Assembly (NCBI GenBank): GCA_965237595.1
Contig: CBDEFY010000001.1
Coordinates: forward strand, 124,001 to 188,000
From: UBA9611 sp965237595
GTDB lineage: Bacteria > Chloroflexota > Dehalococcoidia > Lucifugimonadales > UBA3495
DNA length: 64,000 nucleotides
Reading direction: 5' to 3'
Shown here: in pieces, positions 44,475 through 52,678 of the stretch
Position numbering within the stretch: the first letter of the stretch is position 1
How the letters are laid out: every line of letters starts with the position of its first letter
Notes under the pieces: generated by a model
Databases searched by the model: none
Seen by the model: the letters and a program-made list of their open reading frames with translations, nothing else
What the model was told of the DNA's origin: nothing
Translations under genes and position numbers: made by a program

Positions 44475-45116
44475 TTAGGAATCGTTTTCCTCGGACCGCT
44501 TGGCGCCGAGGATCTCGTCCACCAAGGAGTACTCCACCGCCTGCTCAGCGGTGAGGTAGTAGTCCCGGTCAGTGTCTCTGGCTATCTTGTCGTAGGTCTG
44601 GCCGGTGTTTTCGGACAGCATGGTCCGGATCTTGTCCTGCAACCGGATAATCTCCCGGGCCGCAATCTCGATGTCGGTAGCCTGTCCTTGGGCGCCACCC
44701 ATGGGCTGGTGCATGTGGACGGTGGAATTGGGCAGAACATACCGCTTGCCCTTTTGCCCACCGGACAGCAGGATGGTGGCCATGCTGGCCGCCATCCCCA
44801 AACAGATGGTGGAGACTTCGGAGTTAATCAACTGCATGGTGTCGTAGATGGCCAGGCCCGCGCTGATTACCCCGCCCGGACTGTTGATGTATAGGTTGAT
44901 GCCCTTGTCCGGGTCCTCTCTCTCAAGGAACAGCAGTTGCGCAATTATCAGATTGGCCACCTGGTCGTTGATGGGCGTGCCCAGAAATACAATCCGCTCC
45001 TTCAGCAGAAGGGAATAGATGTCGAATGCCCGCTCGCCCCTTGGGCTGGTCTCGATGACCATGGGAACCATGTTTTGAGGGACGAATAATCCGCTGGGGT
45101 TGGGGACGTCTTGCAT
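44475..45116 (-). CDS. clpP: ATP-dependent Clp protease proteolytic subunit
   Basis: 213 residues with the catalytic Ser in CLGMAASMATILLSGG, His in LPNSTVHMHQPMGGAQG and Asp in IARDTDRDYYLTAEQAVEYS; YINSPGGVISAGLAIYD is conserved. The start ATG 45116 follows a ribosome-binding site (AAGGAGC). It lies 13 bases after the tig stop and 43 bases before clpX. Confidence 0.95.
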   Translation of the reverse strand: MQDVPNPSGLFVPQNMVPMVIETSPRGERAFDIYSLLLKERIVFLGTPINDQVANLIIAQLLFLEREDPDKGINLYINSPGGVISAGLAIYDTMQLINSEVSTICLGMAASMATILLSGGQKGKRYVLPNSTVHMHQPMGGAQGQATDIEIAAREIIRLQDKIRTMLSENTGQTYDKIARDTDRDYYLTAEQAVEYSLVDEILGAKRSEENDS

Positions 45117-45129
45117 CGGGGTGCGCTCC

Positions 45130-46533
45130 TTATTCGGTTACTTCTTCGGCCGACGTTGATTCTTCTTCCGGCGGGGTTTCTTGGTCGGGCTCCGAAGAAT
45201 CCGTTTTTCCTTCGGGGCCTGAGGATTCTTCCGCGGCAGGGCTACCGGATGCTTCTCCTTGGACTATCTCCACCAACCTGGCCAAAATCCTTCGGTTTAT
45301 CAGGGACGACCTAATCGATTCTTTGGCGCTTTCTGTGTTTAAGGCCTGCTTCATGGACGCTTCCGATTCACCGCCGGTGGAGGAGATCAGGTTGCTGACC
45401 TCGGCATCGACATCCCCGTCGGAAATATCGATGTTTTCCACATCGGCCAGTTTTCGCAGGAGCAGCATGGTGTTGAACCGGTCTTCCGCCTGGGGCTTCA
45501 TCTGCTCCCGGAGCTCTTCCTCCGTCTGGCCCACGTAACTGAGGTAAAGGTCCATGTCCATGCGCTGGTTGCGCAGGGATCGTTCGCGCTCTTCGTACAT
45601 TATGTCCAATTCACGCTGATAGACCAGTTCTGAGGCCTCGATTTTGGCCAGCTTTTTGACCTCTTCGAGGCTGGAGTGCTCCAAACGGCGGGTTGCGGCG
45701 GCCTCAGCTTCTTCCCTGAGACGCTGTTGTACGTGGTCGGAAAGGGCAGCCAGGCTCTCAAAACCCTCCCGTACTCCCTTGGCAAATTCGTCGTCCAATT
45801 CCGGCAGTATCTTTTCCTTGATGGAAAGAACTTCAGCGTTGAAATGGCACTCCTTGCCGGCGTAGTCCTGCTGAAGATAATCGTCTGGGACGTTCAGGGT
45901 GAATTCCTTGGACTGCCCCTCGGTCATGCCCTCCAGATAGATGGAGAAACCGGGTAGGGGCAGGTCGTTGTCCTGCTGGGGGATGAAGTCTATCCCTTGG
46001 TCGTCGATGGCCTGCTCTCCGCCGATGGTCCCTTTGAGATTCATGGTCACGAGGTCGCCGAACGACACCGGACGCTCCACCGGCTCCCACGGGGCCGACT
46101 CATAGCGCATGTTTTCCAGTACGTGCTCCACCTGTTCCTCGGTGACTTCCACCTCTTCCCTCTCGAGGCGGATAGAGCGGAACTCCCCCAGGTCCACGAT
46201 GGGTTCCAGTGGCACCACGGCCTTGAACGACACAGGCGCCATGTCAATCACTTCCAACTGGGGTTCCATGAAGGCCTGGATGTCTTCTTCCTTTAATACC
46301 TTGTCCAGCGACTCGGGTATCATGAACTCCAAGGCTTCATGTACCAGTGCGTCCCGGCCCAAGTGGTTTTCAATCACAGCTCGAGGGGCCTTGCCGGGAC
46401 GGAATCCGGGGATGCGGACACGGTTGGCAACTCTTCGATACGACCGGTTGAGGAACGGCTCCTCATCATCAGCGTCCATGGAGATGGTGAGGGTAACCTC
46501 TGTGGTACTAACCGAGTCCTTTGTGACGTTCAA
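45130..46533 (-). CDS. tig: Trigger factor
   Basis: 467 residues. The ribosome-binding domain contains RVANRVRIPGFRPGKAPRAV (the GFRxGKxP signature). A PPIase domain (GDLVTMNLKGTIGGEQAIDD) and a long helical chaperone domain follow, then an acidic Ser/Glu-rich tail. The start appears to be TTG 46533. It is a nascent-chain chaperone heading the clp operon. Confidence 0.93.
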   Translation of the reverse strand: MNVTKDSVSTTEVTLTISMDADDEEPFLNRSYRRVANRVRIPGFRPGKAPRAVIENHLGRDALVHEALEFMIPESLDKVLKEEDIQAFMEPQLEVIDMAPVSFKAVVPLEPIVDLGEFRSIRLEREEVEVTEEQVEHVLENMRYESAPWEPVERPVSFGDLVTMNLKGTIGGEQAIDDQGIDFIPQQDNDLPLPGFSIYLEGMTEGQSKEFTLNVPDDYLQQDYAGKECHFNAEVLSIKEKILPELDDEFAKGVREGFESLAALSDHVQQRLREEAEAAATRRLEHSSLEEVKKLAKIEASELVYQRELDIMYEERERSLRNQRMDMDLYLSYVGQTEEELREQMKPQAEDRFNTMLLLRKLADVENIDISDGDVDAEVSNLISSTGGESEASMKQALNTESAKESIRSSLINRRILARLVEIVQGEASGSPAAEESSGPEGKTDSSEPDQETPPEEESTSAEEVTE

Positions 46534-47187
46534 CGCCTTTCCTCTCCGTTACGTGCCATGGCCGGGGGTGAAACAGCCAACGAAATCGCGATCCAAACGG
46601 CGGGCGCAAAGGTGGCCCTGCAGCGTGTTCGGACAGCGGCAATTATAGCATAATCGCCCTTTCACACCTTCAATTCTCAACCTAATAGAGACTCCCGGAT
46701 TTTGTCCCATTCCAATTGGCCGGTTGGGCAACGGGATGCCAGGCGGCCCTGCCCTCGTCCGGCGTTCCGTACTCCCCTCCGTCGGCGGGGCATGGCGAGT
46801 CCAAGGATAGGGCTACGGCAGGCCAAATCCCACGGCGGGCAGGCACAGGAGCTTGACAATGTCTTAGAGTTTGCCCAAGATTATCCGAAATTTAATAAAT
46901 AATTAAAACTCAACCCAAAATCCCATTGACAGTTATGTCCACAGGTTGTTAATTTCAGGTGCAATCATATTGGTATTAGGGCAGTTGGGCGGCGGGGTCT
47001 AGGTATTTTCCTCTCCGTTTTCGGTGGACTTTTAGCCTGGTTACCCTGAAAAGATATTCGGTCTCTGCCGGAAGTTGCCAAAAATGTGATGTGGCCGCCA
47101 GGTCGAATATGGCGGACGGGAGCGGCGGTGGCACTGGCAACCCTGACAAGAACAGCAGAACTATCAGACCCGTGGCTAACGGAGCTT
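46534..47187. other. Divergent intergenic region between tig and rsmH with candidate promoters
   Basis: For tig (minus strand) a TATAAT lies at plus 46642-46647. For rsmH (plus) TTGACA at 46926-46931 is 18 bases from TAATTT (46950-46955), and another TTGACA is at 46854-46859. TGTCCACAGG at about 46936 is similar to a DnaA box but imperfect. An in-frame ATG for rsmH exists as far up as 47086. The GC-rich block 46700-46850 has no recognisable gene. Confidence 0.45.
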
Positions 47188-48144
47188 ATGGACCGCACCG
47201 GTCATAACCCCGGCGGCGATTTTCCTGTTTTCCACCAGCCGGTCCTGTTGGCGGAGTCGGTCCAAGACTTGATGCTGCAAGACGGCGGGACCTACGTGGA
47301 CGGCACAACAGGAGAAGGCGGGCATTCGGAGGCCATCCTTCAGACCGAGCCGCAGGTCAAATTCGTCTTGGGCATAGACTGGGACCGACGGTCTCTGGAA
47401 ACGGCCCAAGCCCGGTTGGCCGGGTTCGGCAGCCGGTTCATCCCGGCTCTGGGCAACTATGCCGTTATGGCTGACCTGGCCGCAGACCGGGGAATCACCA
47501 GCTTTGACGGGGTGCTGCTGGACCTGGGGTTCTCCTCTCGTCAGATCGAAGGTCCCGGATACGGCCTGAGTTTCCAGGTGGACGAGCCTCTGGACATGCG
47601 GTATGACCCTGACGGGGCCCTGACCGCCGAAGAGATTGTCAACACCTACAGCGAACAGGAACTGGGACATCTTATCCGTCGCTATGGGGAAGAGCCCCGG
47701 GGAATGAGAATCGCCAGGGCCATCATCAGCGAGAGGCCCGTCGCGACCACCGGCCAGTTGGCTTCAGTGGTTGGCGTGGTGCTGGGGCGCAGGCCCGGCC
47801 AGCGGGTCAACCCGGCCACCCGGACCTTTCAAGCCCTGCGCATCGCGGTTAACGACGAGCTCTCCAATATTGAGCGGGGCCTGGACGCGGCGGTGGGCCT
47901 GCTTGCCCCCGGCGGCCGATTGGTGGTGATTGGCTATCACAGCTTGGAAGACCGGATTGTGAAGTCGTACTTCAACCGGGAGGCGGCCACCTGCGTTTGC
48001 CCCCCCGAACTGCCGGTATGCACCTGCGGCCAAACGCCGCGGCTGAGCATCATCAACCGGCGGGTAATCAAACCGTCCAATGAAGAGATTCAGTTCAATC
48101 CGCGAAGCCGCAGCGCCAAACTGCGAATAGCCCAGCGGATCTAG
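47188..48144 (+). CDS. rsmH: 16S rRNA (cytosine(1402)-N4)-methyltransferase
   Basis: The protein from ATG 47188 (MDRTGHNPGGDFPVFHQPVL) has the SAM site YVDGTTGEGGHSEAIL, DGVLLDLGFSSRQIEGPGYG, LDMRYDP, the RxFQALRIAVNDEL motif and VIGYHSLEDRIVK, typical of MraW. Starts further up (47086) are in frame but add no conserved sequence. It heads a run with ftsA and ftsZ, without the mur genes of a full dcw cluster. Confidence 0.92.
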   Translation: MDRTGHNPGGDFPVFHQPVLLAESVQDLMLQDGGTYVDGTTGEGGHSEAILQTEPQVKFVLGIDWDRRSLETAQARLAGFGSRFIPALGNYAVMADLAADRGITSFDGVLLDLGFSSRQIEGPGYGLSFQVDEPLDMRYDPDGALTAEEIVNTYSEQELGHLIRRYGEEPRGMRIARAIISERPVATTGQLASVVGVVLGRRPGQRVNPATRTFQALRIAVNDELSNIERGLDAAVGLLAPGGRLVVIGYHSLEDRIVKSYFNREAATCVCPPELPVCTCGQTPRLSIINRRVIKPSNEEIQFNPRSRSAKLRIAQRI

Positions 48145-48197
48145 CCGGACTGCTGCCGGAAAAATTAGGCTACGGCACAAATAAGGAAGGTGACAGC

Positions 48198-49442
48198 TTG
48201 GCAAGAGACACGTTTTATACCGCGGTAGACATCGGCTCAGATAAAGTTACCTCCGTCATGGCCCGTGTGGGGGCCGAAGGTGAACTGAAGGTCCTGGGCA
48301 CCGGCGTTGTGGCCTCCCAGGGGATGCAAAAGGGCCGGATCGAGAACATGGACGAGGTACAGGAAGTGGTCCAGTCCTCGTTGGAGGAAGCCCAACGTTA
48401 CATCGGAAGGGGAGTCCCCACGGGCGTCTACGCCAGTGTCAGCGGGACCCATCTGAGTTCCCTTAACACCAAAGAGATGGTGGATAACCCGGACGATGTG
48501 GGCGACATCTCCAGCAAACTGTTGCACCGCTTGCTCCGGGGCTCCTTCCCCGAGGTGGGCCCGGACCAAGAGGTTCTGCACGTCATCCCCATCGGCTATC
48601 ATGTCGACGGCATGTCCGGCATCCGAAACCCGGTGGGACTCCACGGCAACCTGGTGGAGGTGGAAGCCCACGTCGTGATGGGAGACGCCATCATCCTGAA
48701 AAACACCGTGAAGGTGATTGAAGCCAATAAGGCTTCAGTGAAAAGCATGGTGCTCCATTCCCTGGCTTCCGCCGAGGCGACCCTGAGCGGCGACGAGCGG
48801 GAGATGGGTGTTGTCTTGGTCGATATTGGTGGCGGCACCACCGATATCGCCATCTACCGTCAGGGTCACCCTTGGTACTCGGCGGTAATACCGGTGGGCG
48901 GCAGCCTGTTGACCAGAGACCTCTCGGTCGCTCTTAAAACGCCGATGTACATGGCCGAAGAGATGAAAATCAAGTGGGGCAGCGTCATGCCCGAGACCAT
49001 CCCGGCAGACGAAGAGGTGGTGATTCCCAGCTTCCAGGGACAGCCCAAGCATTCGCTGTCCCGCCGGATCCTGAGCGAACCGCTGAATGCCAGGATGATG
49101 GAACTCCTGAAGCTGATTGTCTTAAAGGTAAGACAGTCCGGACTGAGGGAGTTTCCCGGTGGCGGCATCGTGCTGACCGGCGGCGGAGCCGAGATGACCG
49201 GGTTGGCGGAACTGGTCCAAAAAACACTGGGTGGACAGGTCCGTATCGCCTTTCCGGAGGGCATCGCCGGCCTACCGGTGCAACTCAGAAAGCCAGCCTT
49301 CGCGGCCGCCGTTGGGCTGCTCCTTTGGGGTATCAAACATCAGGGCGAGACACGGTCTTCCCTTAACGGAGGCCGGTCGATTATGGGCAACAAATCTTGG
49401 CGATGGGGGTTGGGCAGAAAAATTGCAGCCACGGTGAAGTAG
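48198..49442 (+). CDS. ftsA: Cell division protein FtsA
   Basis: TTG 48198 after AAGGAAGGTG. Actin-like ATPase motifs are TAVDIGSDKVTSVMAR, VVLVDIGGGTTDIAIY and GIVLTGGGAEMTG. The 414-residue protein ends in an amphipathic basic helix (SWRWGLGRKIAATVK), the membrane-targeting sequence that tethers FtsZ. It is followed by ftsZ after 170 bases. Confidence 0.9.
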   Translation: MARDTFYTAVDIGSDKVTSVMARVGAEGELKVLGTGVVASQGMQKGRIENMDEVQEVVQSSLEEAQRYIGRGVPTGVYASVSGTHLSSLNTKEMVDNPDDVGDISSKLLHRLLRGSFPEVGPDQEVLHVIPIGYHVDGMSGIRNPVGLHGNLVEVEAHVVMGDAIILKNTVKVIEANKASVKSMVLHSLASAEATLSGDEREMGVVLVDIGGGTTDIAIYRQGHPWYSAVIPVGGSLLTRDLSVALKTPMYMAEEMKIKWGSVMPETIPADEEVVIPSFQGQPKHSLSRRILSEPLNARMMELLKLIVLKVRQSGLREFPGGGIVLTGGGAEMTGLAELVQKTLGGQVRIAFPEGIAGLPVQLRKPAFAAAVGLLLWGIKHQGETRSSLNGGRSIMGNKSWRWGLGRKIAATVK

Positions 49443-49612
49443 CAAAATCATGGCCGCTGGCGCCGAATTCTTGCGGCGGCGCTCCGGGAGACTGCCCGGA
49501 TATCGGACCCAACAAAATCAGAAAAAAGTCTAAAGGATCCATGGGGATTCCGGCAGGCGGGACCCAAATGGTAAATCCCGTAATTCAATGATGACGATGT
49601 GGAGGACCTAGA

Positions 49613-50767
49613 ATGGTACAAGACAACTCGGCAGCCTGGGAACCCAGCAGAGACGCAGACAACACGTTCGAGATGGTCCAGGAGATCAACGCGGGTGCGC
49701 CCGGCATCAAGGTGATGGGTATCGGCGGCGGTGGCAGCAACGCCGTGAGCCGGATGTTCAAGGATAAACTGCCGGTGGTCGAGTATTTCAGCGTCAACAC
49801 CGACGCCCAGCACCTATTCCGCTGCGACGTGGCCCACCGCCTGGCCATCGGGCAGAGCCTGACCCGGGGCCTGGGTTCCGGCGCCAATCCCGACCTGGGA
49901 AGGCAAGCGGCCGAAGAGAGCCGCCACGATATCGAAAAGGCGCTGGAAGGCTCGGACATGGTCTTCTTGGCCGTGGGTATGGGCGGCGGCACCGGCACGG
50001 GAGCTTCTCCGGTGATTGCCCAGATTGCCAAGGAGTCCGGCGCCCTGACCGTGGCCGTGGTCAGCAAGCCCTTCTCCTTTGAGGCCAACATTCGCAAAAA
50101 GAACGCCGAAGAAGGTATCGCCCGGCTCAGGGACTGCGTGGATACCTTGATTGTTATCCACAATGACCGGCTTCTACAGCTCAACACCCAAGGCGAGCAG
50201 ACCTATACCTGGGAAGACGCTTTGAAGATGGCCGACTCGGTCCTGCAACAGGGGATCCAGGCCATAGCCGAAGTGGTGACGGTGCCTGGCGAGATCAATG
50301 TCGACTTCGCTGACGTCCGCACCATCCTGAACAACGCCGGCCCGGCCTGGTTGGCCATCGGCCGGGGCAAGGGCGAGAACCGGGCGGTTGACGCAGCGCG
50401 CATGGCCACCAAGAGCCCGCTTCTGGACATCTCCATGGACGGTGCCCGCCGGATCCTGTTCGTCATAACCGGCGGCCCCACCCTGACTCTTCAGGAAGTG
50501 CAGGACGCTGCCCGGGTGATTCAGGATCTGTCCGACCCCGAAGCCAACATCATATTCGGCACCTGCCGGGACCCCAAGTTGGAGGACGAGGTCAAAATCA
50601 CCATGGTTGCGGCGTCCTTCCCCGTTGTTGCCGACAACCAGCAACTGCGCGAGGACGAACTGGAGCGATTGCTACAGGATGTCATCCCGCAGTCCGAAGA
50701 GCAATTGGACGTGCCAAGTTTCCTCCGCCGGCAGACCGGAAACAAAAACCGGGGATTTTTCCGTTAA
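49613..50767 (+). CDS. ftsZ: Cell division protein FtsZ
   Basis: 384 residues. Tubulin GTPase motifs include IKVMGIGGGGSNAVSRM, VFLAVGMGGGTGTGASPVIA (tubulin signature) and NVDFADVRTILNNAGPAWLA. The C-terminal peptide DVPSFLRRQ corresponds to the FtsA-binding tail. The ribosome-binding site is GTGGAGG before ATG 49613. It forms the Z ring. Confidence 0.94.
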   Translation: MVQDNSAAWEPSRDADNTFEMVQEINAGAPGIKVMGIGGGGSNAVSRMFKDKLPVVEYFSVNTDAQHLFRCDVAHRLAIGQSLTRGLGSGANPDLGRQAAEESRHDIEKALEGSDMVFLAVGMGGGTGTGASPVIAQIAKESGALTVAVVSKPFSFEANIRKKNAEEGIARLRDCVDTLIVIHNDRLLQLNTQGEQTYTWEDALKMADSVLQQGIQAIAEVVTVPGEINVDFADVRTILNNAGPAWLAIGRGKGENRAVDAARMATKSPLLDISMDGARRILFVITGGPTLTLQEVQDAARVIQDLSDPEANIIFGTCRDPKLEDEVKITMVAASFPVVADNQQLREDELERLLQDVIPQSEEQLDVPSFLRRQTGNKNRGFFR

Positions 50768-50786
50768 AATCCGTCGATAGCGCAAA

Positions 50787-50867
50787 GGCTCCCGGTTTCA
50801 CCGGTCATGCTAGGATATTCCTGCGGAAACGCTCCATGAGGATCGGGCCCGCACGGGGCCGGGAGCC
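50787..50867 (+). other. Long GC-rich inverted repeat downstream of ftsZ, possible structured RNA
   Basis: GGCTCCCGG (50787-50795) pairs perfectly with CCGGGAGCC (50859-50867), enclosing 63 bases. Inside, GGCCC-GCAC-GGGGCC forms another stem. It begins 20 bases after the ftsZ stop. It is not followed by a clear T-run and does not match SRP, RNase P, 6S or tRNA motifs that I know. Confidence 0.4.
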
Positions 50868-50957
50868 CTTTAAAAATAGAGTAATGTTCTCGGAGGCCTC
50901 AGCGCGCTAATCCCCCCTAATCAAGGCAAACTAATCAGGCGCCGGGAATCATCTTCG

Positions 50958-50993
50958 GACCGCTCTCCTTAACTGGAGGGCGGTCTTTTTTTT
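50958..50993 (+). terminator. Rho-independent terminator downstream of ftsZ
   Basis: GACCGCTCTCC / GGAGGGCGGTC (one mismatch-tolerant 11-bp stem, loop TTAACT) is followed by eight T residues. It ends the rsmH-ftsA-ftsZ transcription and insulates nrdR. Confidence 0.92.
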
Positions 50994-51058
50994 GGTTTGA
51001 ATTTCCGGCTGACCCTGGCCACGGCAACTGCCACGCCTGTTACGAATATCGTCCAGGA

Positions 51059-51087
51059 TTGACAAGTTAATTAGCGGTATATAAAAT
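51059..51087 (+). promoter_or_regulatory. Promoter of nrdR
   Basis: TTGACA (51059-51064), 17-base spacer, TAAAAT (51082-51087). The two NrdR-box-like sequences start 6 bases after the -10 box, over the expected transcription start, which implies repression by NrdR itself. Confidence 0.75.
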
Positions 51088-51092
51088 CTTAT

Positions 51093-51137
51093 ACACTATA
51101 GATAGTAGGATTAGTTAACGATAACACTATATATAGT
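51093..51137 (+). promoter_or_regulatory. Tandem NrdR boxes before nrdR
   Basis: ACACTATAGATAGT (51093-51106) and ACACTATATATAGT (51124-51137) are near-palindromic and 31 bases apart, about three helical turns. They match the spacing and ACAC-AT-rich-GTGT style of NrdR boxes. Confidence 0.75.
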
Positions 51138-51180
51138 ATTTAAAACGAATTTAAGAAAAGTATTAAAAAGCAACCAATAA

Positions 51181-51795
51181 ATGCACTGCCCCTTTTGTGG
51201 CCATCCCCATTCCAAGGTCACCGACTCCCGGGTGGTGGAGAGCGGGATCCGGCGGCGGCGCGAATGCCAGAGTTGTGAACTCCGGTTCACTACCTACGAG
51301 CGGGTTCAGGCCGCCCCGCTGATGGTGTCCAAGCAGGATAACCGGAGAGAGGAATTCAACCGCGAAAAGCTTGTCTCTGGGATCAGAAAAGCCTGTGCCA
51401 AAAGGCCGGTAGCCTCTCGCACGATCGACAATATGGTTGACGACATTGAAGCCGGATTACAACACATGGGCAACATGGAGGTTTCAACCACCGTACTCGG
51501 CACGATGGTGATGGAACGGCTCCGCGACCTGGACCGGGTGGCCTACATCCGGTACGCCAGCGTTTACCGGGCTTTCCAGGACATTGAGAGTTTCGAAGAA
51601 GTAGTCCGGGACCTGCGGGACGAGTCCCAGTTGCCCTTCCTGGACATGCCACCGGCCCTGCCCAAGAAAGGACGCCGGCGGCGGCCAGCGGAACCGGAAG
51701 CAGAGTTCCGCCCGGTCCAGAAGAAAGGGTCCAATAAGAAAGTTTCGGGTGGCCGGCAAGGTCTCGGCTCCCAGCGCGGCCTGATAAAACAGTAA
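51181..51795 (+). CDS. nrdR: Ribonucleotide reductase repressor NrdR
   Basis: The zinc ribbon CPFCGH...CQSCELRFTTYE is followed by an ATP-cone (KQDNRREEFNREKLVSGIRK ... YIRYASVYRAFQDIESF). The first about 150 residues are canonical; a basic/Pro tail of about 50 residues is extra. It senses ATP/dATP and represses ribonucleotide reductase genes. Boxes occur before this gene and before nrdJ. Confidence 0.93.
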   Translation: MHCPFCGHPHSKVTDSRVVESGIRRRRECQSCELRFTTYERVQAAPLMVSKQDNRREEFNREKLVSGIRKACAKRPVASRTIDNMVDDIEAGLQHMGNMEVSTTVLGTMVMERLRDLDRVAYIRYASVYRAFQDIESFEEVVRDLRDESQLPFLDMPPALPKKGRRRRPAEPEAEFRPVQKKGSNKKVSGGRQGLGSQRGLIKQ

Positions 51796-51894
51796 TCGTT
51801 TCAAGTAAAAGGCAAAACAGCGAATATCGAATCACGGAAGGAATCAAGGACGGCCGAAAGCACTATTCAATCATTCATCCAAGGAGACCCCAAC

Positions 51895-52146
51895 ATGAAC
51901 GGCAGTTTGCATTACTCGGCTCTGACCAGGCTTCTGACCCTCAACAACAAGGTCCACGATCTGAAGAACCAGATGATGGCCGAGACGGTTCCCACCGTGC
52001 CGGCCGGCTCAGAACTCTCGGACCTGATGGCCTCGGGCAGCCGCATCGCCGAGATTCAAGAGGAGATTGACCGGTTTGCCCGGGCCAGTTTGGCCACCTG
52101 CTGGCTGGGCAACTCCAACGCTGAAGACGAAGAGTACGGCCTCTAG
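51895..52146 (+). CDS. Small protein between nrdR and nrdJ, unknown function
   Basis: ATG 51895 has a strong AAGGAGACC ribosome-binding site. The 83 residues begin MNGSLHYSALTRLLTLNNKV and are helical, with a second helix RIAEIQEEIDRFARASLATC; the end is acidic (NAEDEEYGL). No signal peptide or domain is recognised. Coding is supported by the ribosome-binding site, codon use like its neighbours and position in the nrd region. It may be a small accessory factor; no function is assignable. Confidence 0.65.
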   Translation: MNGSLHYSALTRLLTLNNKVHDLKNQMMAETVPTVPAGSELSDLMASGSRIAEIQEEIDRFARASLATCWLGNSNAEDEEYGL

Positions 52147-52391
52147 CCGCGCCCATCGTCTCCGGGATTCCCGACGTTTATGTGATGTTGCGGGGCGGGT
52201 CCAAGACCCGCTCCTATCTGTCGAATTATCTCCCCGAAACCAGGCCGTCTGCTCCAAATCAGTTGCCAGTTTTACCAAATATTCCGGCCGTGGATTTCCG
52301 ACCTTCTTCCCCGTTTAGAGCCACCTAACGAACCCACGGCAATTCCTCGTCAGACCGCTGATTTTGGTCCGCAATATTCCCCAAATTTCTA

Positions 52392-52420
52392 TTGACTTCC
52401 CCCATACCCGGATATAGAAT
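52392..52420 (+). promoter_or_regulatory. Promoter of nrdJ
   Basis: TTGACT (52392-52397), 17-base spacer, TAGAAT (52415-52420), the same architecture as the nrdR promoter, followed by NrdR-box-like repeats. The transcript leader would be about 250 bases. Confidence 0.7.
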
Positions 52421-52426
52421 TCGCCT

Positions 52427-52472
52427 ACTACCTTTTGTAGTTTGTATCACACCAACCACACTATGTTGTGGT
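52427..52472 (+). promoter_or_regulatory. Tandem NrdR boxes before nrdJ
   Basis: ACTACCTTTTGTAGT (52427-52441) and ACCACACTATGTTGTGGT (52455-52472) are inverted repeats whose centres are about 30 bases apart, directly after the -10 box. The second is the better match to known NrdR boxes. Confidence 0.7.
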
Positions 52473-52636
52473 CTATAACATAATTTACAGCCTAAAATAT
52501 GGTATGTTGTAGACGGTGATTTGTCCCCGGAAATCTTCACCATCGCGTCTTGGCTGCTCCCAGGCTTGAGTGACATTTCGGTGGCGAAAATCCGGACATT
52601 GAATGCTACAAATAGAGGGCCGGTGGGGGTACCTGG

Positions 52637-52656
52637 ATTCCGGCCTTCGCCGGAAT
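52637..52656. repeat. REP-like palindrome in the nrdJ leader
   Basis: ATTCCGGC / GCCGGAAT with loop CTTC lies just before the nrdJ start, within TGGATTCCGGCC...GCCGGAATGAC, a dispersed palindromic repeat common in many genomes. It could fold in the mRNA close to the ribosome-binding site. The rest of the 52147-52678 gap holds only the promoter and boxes. Confidence 0.65.
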
Positions 52657-52678
52657 GACACTAAAGAGGAACACCGAA

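Noticed and set aside
46930..46950. DnaA-box-like TGTCCACAGG near rsmH as a replication origin
   Set aside because: Single imperfect site, no cluster of boxes, no dnaA or dnaN nearby.
52147..52678. Cobalamin riboswitch ahead of nrdJ
   Set aside because: No B12-box-like conserved core found in the leader; the promoter and NrdR boxes account for the region.
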